The notes beneath the pieces were generated by a model that searched no databases, had not been told where the DNA came from, and was given only the letters and a program-made list of their open reading frames with translations. Below, one piece after another: positions 58,188 through 64,000 of a DNA stretch of 64,000 nucleotides (positions are counted from its first letter, which is position 1; every line of letters begins with the position of its first letter). Made by a program: the position numbers and the translations under genes. The stretch comes from Combretum micranthum (taxonomy: Eukaryota; Streptophyta; Magnoliopsida; Myrtales; Combretaceae), in contig JAMXBD010002234.1 in assembly GCA_024138025.1 (NCBI GenBank), positions 62,001-126,000 of the forward strand, in the 5' to 3' direction.

Positions 58188-58679
58188 TAGGGCTGCAAAC
58201 AATTTTAAAGCTTGAGATGGCTTATATAAAAATTATTGAGTCAGTGTTCGAGCAAACTTTTTACAGAGCTTGAAATTAAATCTCAAGCTCTATTTAGTTA
58301 AATGAGTTTTATTTTAAACTCAAGCCGAGCTTATCTTTTTACCAAGGCCAGCTAATAAGCTTTAATTGAGCTTAAAGTTAGAGCTTGAGCTCTACTCATT
58401 TAAATAGCTCTTTTTCCTTTTTTTTTAACCTAAAAATAATATATAAAATCCATTAATATATATATTACATAGAAATTAACTTTTGTCTTTCCAGTCATAT
58501 ATTTATATATAACATACCATAAATATAGAACTCACAAACCTTGTTAACGATCCTATTAATGAGCTTGTTATAAGCCTATTTAGAAGCTAGCTCGCAAGCT
58601 TATATCGAAGCTTGAACTCGACTTGTTTATAGATTGAACTCGAGTAGCTTACGAGCGGCTCATTTCATTTACATCCCTA
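58188..58679. mobile_element. hAT-like MITE in copia gag
   Basis: The 492-bp element starts TAGGGCTGCAAACAA and ends with the inverse of TAGGGATGTAAATGAA. Motifs GAGCTTGAGCT and GAGCTCG repeat towards both ends. The flanking octamers TGCATGTC and CACATGCC agree at five of eight positions, all differences being transitions, consistent with an old 8-bp hAT duplication. Confidence 0.7.
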
Positions 58680-58736
58680 CACATGCCTGCACTAGTATTG
58701 ATAATTTTGAACCAATTGTTGATCATTTAACTCTAA

Positions 58737-59166
58737 CGTTGTGTTTGGTAACTTTTTAAAAGTGGAAATCAACAAAAATAGGCAGAAGGAAAAGAGGGAA
58801 ATGAGAATGAGTTAAAATGAAAATAAGTGAAATATTTATTTTATGTTTGGTAATTTATAAAATAAATGGAAGGAAAAAAAAAGAAATGGAGTTAGTGATT
58901 AACAAAATTATCCCTTCTATCTAATTTTAACTTTTTAATTACTGGGGAGAGAAGGAGAATTTCACATCATTGTTCATGATTTCCATAGCTTTGCCCCTGC
59001 TTTTGGAGAGAAAAAGGAGGTGCTAAGTTTTTTGCTTCTTTTATCCTATTTCCAACATTTTCCATTCATTTCCGCCATACCCAAACACAACTTGTCTGCC
59101 TCTTGCTTTTCACTTCCTTCAATTTCCTGCAACTTCTACAACTTTCCACCATACCTAAACACAGTG
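58737..59166. mobile_element. Tourist/PIF-Harbinger-like MITE in copia gag
   Basis: The 430-bp element has termini CGTTGTGTTTGGTAAC and, inverted, CACTGTGTTTAGGTAT. It is flanked by TAA (58734-58736 and 59167-59169), the 3-bp target duplication of Tourist-like elements. No coding capacity. Confidence 0.65.
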
Positions 59167-59429
59167 TAAATGTTCAATCTATTTCCCCAATTTGAGGAAG
59201 AGGGGGAGATGTTAACAATTAAGGAGGATGTGGAAGTAGATGTGGTACAAAATGCAATCATTGTGGCATGGGACATGCAAAGGAAACTTGTTATGCACTA
59301 CACAAGTGCCCTCTGGGACATTCTTTGTACACAATAAATGCAATATCATCACAAGGAATTCTTAGTTATCAACCTTGTGACGATAAATTTACTATTTCAC
59401 TCATAAAGTATGACAACTCCAACAATAAA

Positions 59430-60900
59430 TTCAATTTCTATTGCAGGAGCATCTTTAGCATATTTAACTTATCTTTCCACCTCTATCTCTTAGATTTTGG
59501 ACTCAAGTACCTCTAAGCATATGTGGTAGTAGTTTTTTTAGTCACCAACCTTACCAAATCCTCTTTTCCGACCAAGGTTACATTTGTTGATGGATCACTA
59601 TCAATAGTGAAAGACGGGTAATATTACCCTACCTTTTCTTATTGCCTTAATCTAATGTTTTTTTCACTTATCCAAGTTTCCTGGTTATGGTATCTATAAG
59701 TAAACTTATTAAAGATTTGAAATGCTCTATGTCCTTTTCCTCTATGTTGTTTCTACTAGCATATGCAGACTTGAAGTGTCATCAACATAAGACATGGTCG
59801 CAAGAAATAAACCAGCGACTCGTGAATTCCTCTAGATTGGCTTTTTGGGTAAAGTTTGGACATCCAGGATTGCATATTCTTCAAAAAATATTTTACAATC
59901 TCTCTAGTCTATATAGTTTTAAGTGTAAGTCTTGTTGATGGAAAAGAAGAGTAGGTCATCCTTCCTAAGTCGCGTCAATAAACGTACTTCTATATCTTTT
60001 GCTTTACTTCATTTTGATGTTTAATGTCCTAGTTGTGTCACCTCTAAAATGGCGTTCAAATAATTTGTTACCCAACCTTTGGAGTTGTTTTCTTTTTGTA
60101 CTCTTTTGTATCAAAATCAAAGCATAGTTTGATATAAATGTTCAAGTTTTAAGAAGTAATAATTCCAATGAGTATCTTTCTTCTAATTTTCAATCCTTTA
60201 TGATTAAAGCGCTATGTTGCATCAATCTTCTTGTTCGCATATACCTCTACAAAATGGTGGTGTTGTACAATTTTAGGATGATACTATTCTTACCTCTTGT
60301 TATCTTTTAAAATCGCATGTCATCTTCAGTACTTCGTAACCAAATTCCATTTTCAATTCTTTTTCATCTTGATGCTTATATAACACTTCTCCATGTGCAT
60401 TGGGTTGTACTTGCTCTATCCATATTATATTTCTTATTAGAGATAAATTATCATCTTAATACATCAAATGTATTTTTACCATATTCTCATCTTCAAAAGG
60501 GATATCATTGCTATTTTCCTAAGTTGCAAAGTGTCTTTATGTTGCGTGATATAACAATTTTTGGGTCCAAACCTTTCTTTGCTAGCCCTTCAACAACTCT
60601 TTCATATATGACAAAGGTGTTTCTCTCCCTATACTTTTTTCCACATCTTCACCATCTACAAAAACTCCAAATGTTGTACCATCATCTAAGGAACCATTGG
60701 AGCCTATGGCCATGCAATTTTAGGTATACAACCATCGACCTTGCCATAACCAACTATAGCTTTTACTAAAGATTCTAATGCCTTGCGAAACATTAATCCA
60801 TTCTCAAATCCACCTTCAAATCCTAGTCTTCTTTTTGCGTTTGTTCCCTCTTTATCCATAATTTCTCTTCCAAAAACTCTCAAAGGTAATGTGTCATCTA
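59430..60900 (+). pseudogene. Copia protease end, pre-integrase and integrase
   Basis: PKVTFVDGSLS-like text (about 59570-59610) precedes the GAG-pre-integrase segment KFGHPGLHILQKIFYNLSSL with a CKSC pair (59850-59938). Integrase fragments follow: TLLHFDV, VTSKMAFKYFVTQP (60000-60085) and SSNFQSFMIK (60180-60220). Then comes HQSSCSHTPQQNG-like text near 60216-60260 in another frame. KGYHCYFPKLQSVFMLRDIT at 60497-60560 is the conserved post-integrase copia segment. Confidence 0.8.
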
Positions 60901-60984
60901 GGTTGAATGCAAGCGATGGTAGAAGATATGTGTGCCTTACATTTGAATGACACTTGCAATATAGTCCCTCTACCTCTAGGAAAG

Positions 60985-63085
60985 TCCCTAGTGTGTTGTA
61001 AATGGATTGATGCTGTGATGATTTTTCCAGACAGTTTCATTGATCAACTTAAAGTAAACTTAGCAGCTGAAAGCTACACATAAGTATATGGTGTAGACTA
61101 CATAGACGCATTCTTTCCCATTACTAGGATTATTCTAGTTCATCTATTACCATATCTAGCAACAATTTTCAAGTGTCGTTTACATCAGTTAGATATTGCA
61201 AATACTTTTTTCATGGAGAATTGAATAAAGATGTGTATATGTAGACATCCCCACATGCCAAGTCCATGACTTAAACCATAGGTCATGGCAGACAGGTCTA
61301 ATCGGCCAAACCCATGGACCTAGGTAGGAATGATCAGGTTTATGTATATTTATATATATATATATATATATATATAAACTTAGGAAATATTTTAAATAAA
61401 AATAAGAAATATTAATAAATATAAAATATTATGTAATAGAAAAATTTTAAAAATGTAAATAATATTTAATTTTAAACTATTTTCTATGAAAATAGATATT
61501 ATTAATTATTTATTCAGAGTATTTAAAGTATTGTTGATAACAATACACAAAATAATTATATTTCAAGAACATGTCTGATTGCTTTATAGAATGTTCTATC
61601 AAGAGAACAATTCTACCTCTGAACCATATGAGATCTTTTTTTTTTTCTTTCGTAACTTCTTTAGAATATTACTTCAGTCCCACATTGATAATATTTCAAC
61701 TCAAATGGAATGTGCTTGGGTATATAAATGCATATCATTGATAGTTTTAAATGTAGGTTGGCTAAAGATTAGTATATTCTTAGGCTAAATTTATATTTTA
61801 AGTTTAAGATTTTATTTTAAATTAAAATTTTTCATTATTTATTAATTAAAAATACTCATAGGTGGATGTGTTTAGACCTGGCAAGTCCACGATTCAAGAC
61901 CCACTCTAACCTTGGCTAAGGTGGTTAAAGATCCTAAATTTTTGGACACACTCCAACTCTTGGGTTTTGTTACTAAAGGGAAGTCAAACTTATTCTATTA
62001 ATTAAAAAAGTCAATGTATGGGCTAAAGTAATCTCCACAACCTTGGTTTAGTAAACATAGTTAAGCTCTTCTTCAGTTTGGCATGATTAGTAGTGGATCA
62101 GATCAATCCATTTTCCATATGTTGTGAAACTAAAGGAAAAGGATTTTCTTGATTATTTATATTGATGATATTATCATTATAGGAGATGATAATGATGAAA
62201 ATTTTAAATTGAAAACCTTCTTAAATCAACAATTTCAAACTAAAGACTGTAGAAAATTAAAACACATTTTAGATTTTGAGGTTACTCACTTAAAAAGATA
62301 TATATTATATATATATATTCCTTAAAGAAATATGTAATAGATTTACTTGAAAAATCCATTTTGTTAGGTGCAAGCTAAAGCTAGTGTTAAGGTAAGAGAA
62401 GCCATTATTTGATCTAAGAATGTATTGTAAGCTTATTGATAAACTAAATTATCTTACAATAACTGGATTTGATATCTTTTCTGTGGTAAGTGTGATTAGT
62501 TAATTTTTTATTAAATCTCCATGTAAAATTCACTAAGAGTCGATCATAAAAATAAAACAATTATCTTAAGGTTGCTCTAAATAAAGGACTCAAGTATCAT
62601 GATTGTAGACATCTTCAGCTGATAGGTTAAAGAGATGCTGATTGGGTTGAATCTTCTTCATACAGAAGATCTACATTTGGTTATTGTGTTTCTTCGGAAA
62701 TGAAAGAACTTGATTTCCTAGAAAAGTAAGAAACAAAATTTACTTGCTAAGTATAATGAAAAAGCCATATAAGGGCTGTGACACTTGCAACTTGTAAGCT
62801 CATCCAGCTGAAGCAACCAATGGTTGAGTTGGGATTTGGTTAAAGTGAGACAATGAGATCATCATGTGATAATTAAGCATTCAAACTACTATACATATTA
62901 CCTTAAACCCAGTTTTCCATAAGATAACAATGTATAGAAAGATTGAGTATCATTTTATTAGCGACAAGATGCTATCCAAGCATATCATGACTTCCTTTGT
63001 CAACTCAAGTGATCACTTAGCATATTAATTCACTAAAACTTTAACAGGGTCCTAGAATTTGGCACAATTGTAACAAGGTGAGACT
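60985..63085 (+). pseudogene. Copia reverse transcriptase and RNase H
   Basis: The RT start (about 61010-61240) shows YGVDYIDAFFPITRIILV-like and HQLDIANTFFHGELNKDVYM segments. After the insert, ALLQFGMISS and the catalytic YIDDIIIIGDD (Asp-Asp at 62164-62169) appear. CRKLKHILDFEVTHLK and LIDKLNYLTITGFDIFSV follow. RNase H is seen at 62560-63060 with DADWVESSSYRRSTFGYC. At the end LYDIYA closes the copia reading. Stops and shifts are frequent. Confidence 0.85.
61245..62035. repeat. AT-rich insertion inside the copia RT
   Basis: About 0.8 kb without RT similarity lies between DVYM and ALLQFG. It holds (TA)n at about 61349-61376. Its edges carry GGCAAGTCCA/TGGACTTGGC-like inverted motifs (about 61260 and 61890). 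Position 61678 has GTCCCACATTG followed 40 bp later by TATATAAA, like a U-snRNA-type promoter. The element type is unknown. Confidence 0.45.
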
Positions 63086-63160
63086 TTATGATATTTATGC
63101 ACTAGCTTAAGGAATTGTATGGGGATATATTTGTAATTGATAAAATTGCAATAGTTTAAG

Positions 63161-63364
63161 AGATAATAGTGGAAAGATTATCAATTCCTCTCATCAATTT
63201 GAGTACAAAAGAGGCTTATTTTATATGCAGAATATCATAGAGTAATAATAGTGGTAGGTGACACCAAACCTTATTTATTACATTAATTTACTTTATTCAG
63301 AAGCAAATGTAACTTAAAAAACATAGAGAAAAAACTCCTCAACAACCAACTCTCTACCTCAAGC
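63161..63364. other. Short intergenic or LTR remnant
   Basis: Probably residual copia LTR sequence; no gene seen. Confidence 0.35.
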
Positions 63365-63990
63365 TTAAGATGTGATGTTAATCATTCCAAGCCTACAACA
63401 AGTCTCCATGAACATTTTCTTCGGTAGAGAATTGGCCAAAATATCAACTTCTTGATTATAAGTGGGGACATATTGCAGCTTGAGTCCTTCCTCTTCAATC
63501 TCCGACTTGATAAAGTTATGATATAGTAAAACATGCTTCGTAAGTTCATATTGTAATGGATTTTTAACGATGCTCAAGATTTATTTGCTATCACTAAAAA
63601 TCCCTAACTCTTCAACATTTATATTAAGATTCTCTAACAATCTTTAGAGCCATATAACTTCACAGATTCCTTGAGCTATAGCTCTATACTCTACTTTAGC
63701 ACTACTTCTAGCCACAATAGGTTGTATTCTGTTTTGCCATGTTACAAGGTTACTCATACCTTTGTACAATATCCTAATGTTGATTTTCCATCAATGGTAT
63801 CTCCTCCCCAATCTGCATCAACAAATGACTTGATTTTTCTACTTTCAGATTTTTTAATGAACAAACCCTTAACTAGAGTTCCCTTCAAATATTTCAAGAT
63901 GTGGTTGACACCATCCATATGATGTATGGTGCCTATATGGCTTGACTAATCTAGCTTATAAAGTAGGTTAGATGTGGTTGGGACAAGGAT
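63365..63990 (-). pseudogene. Copia RNase H fragment, minus strand
   Basis: From the window's right side, minus-strand reading gives LKYLKGTLVKGLFIKKSESR, then KSFVDADWGGD, KSTLGYC and SSAKVEYRAIAQGICEVIWL. It ends with the C-terminal RNase H piece (SIVKNPLQYELTKHVLLYHN, QEVDILANSLPKKMF) open at 63365-63577. The order and orientation belong to a second copia element inserted tail-to-tail with the first. Stops occur at the IWL and SDSK segments. The rest lies outside the window. Confidence 0.85.
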
Positions 63991-64000
63991 AAATATATAA

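Larger units (their letters stand above)
57840..59340 (+). pseudogene. Copia gag, interrupted by two MITEs
   Basis: The gag start (after the leader) includes SWFMGQGKGDHLTKEVK-like sequence at about 57870-57920. After the two MITEs, the zinc knuckle CNHCGMGHAKETC lies at about 59253-59290 and HKCPLGHSL follows. The MITEs remove any continuous frame. Confidence 0.65.
57516..63160 (+). mobile_element. Decayed Ty1/copia element with nested MITEs
   Basis: An LTR-like stretch at 57516-57642 (starting TGTTAGATA) is followed by a primer-like TGGTACCGGAGC (57646-57657). Gag, protease/pre-integrase, integrase, RT and RNase H follow in the copia order. AATTGTATGAGGGTACATTTG at 57540-57560 is echoed by AATTGTATGGGGATATATTT near 63112-63135, marking the two LTRs. 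hAT (58188-58679) and Tourist-like (58737-59166) MITEs and an unrelated stretch (61245-62035) interrupt it. Frame changes are numerous. Confidence 0.8.

Overview
This is nuclear DNA from a flowering plant, probably a dicot. It is AT-rich and gene-poor. It holds Ty3/gypsy and Ty1/copia retrotransposons, a Cassandra-type TRIM with 5S rRNA-like LTRs, a CACTA (En/Spm) transposase relic, hAT- and Tourist-like MITEs, and a multi-exon leucine-rich-repeat disease-resistance gene fragment. Nothing bacterial, organellar or CRISPR-like was seen. All similarity statements come from reading the sequence by eye; no search was run.

Layout. 1-12.2 kb is non-coding repeat DNA. It contains an LTR relic (about 1.4-4.2 kb), a 516-bp tandem duplication (6589-7613) and a hAT-like MITE. 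Much of it recurs in direct orientation at 25.34-49.25 kb in four matching blocks, so the window holds two copies of one ancestral segment that then gained different transposons. 13.2-15.5 kb has degenerate LTR relics. 15.87-16.41 kb is a hAT-like MITE with an 8-bp target duplication. 17.1-22.9 kb (minus strand) is a decayed CACTA transposon whose transposase is split by a solo-LTR-like insert and whose 5' side carries a six-unit tandem array. 23.47 kb has a 43-base G run. 23.8-24.7 kb has a possible two-exon small-peptide gene with a tRNA-derived SINE-like insert in its intron.

The best preserved unit is a CRM-like chromovirus at 25731-31090: two LTRs of about 397 bp, a 5-bp CCTGC target duplication, an initiator-Met primer site, gag and pol. 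Three one-base frame breaks split its single reading frame, and the polyprotein runs through the polypurine tract into the 3' LTR. It is inserted inside the left LTR of the Cassandra-like element (25436-31532).

32.8-34.7 kb has tandem repeats and the right end of a CACTA element with a strong hairpin. Its right flank is found uninterrupted in the other duplicate. 36.8-38.1 kb is a copia gag/protease fragment. 38.1-48.7 kb is a heavily mutated Tekay/Del-like chromovirus with a chromodomain, a 3.6-kb right LTR and unexplained coding-like sequence upstream of gag. 49.3-51.2 kb is a minus-strand LTR relic with Z-DNA-prone tracts.

53.7-57.2 kb (minus) holds four exons of the LRR part of an RPS2/At4g27190-type CC-NBS-LRR gene, with good splice sites but frame breaks. 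No NB-ARC domain is visible. Its upstream side runs into a decayed copia element (57.5-63.1 kb) that itself holds two MITEs. A minus-strand copia RNase H fragment ends the window. Apart from the LRR pseudogene, the possible small gene and one unassigned 158-codon reading frame, the window is transposon sequence in nested layers.
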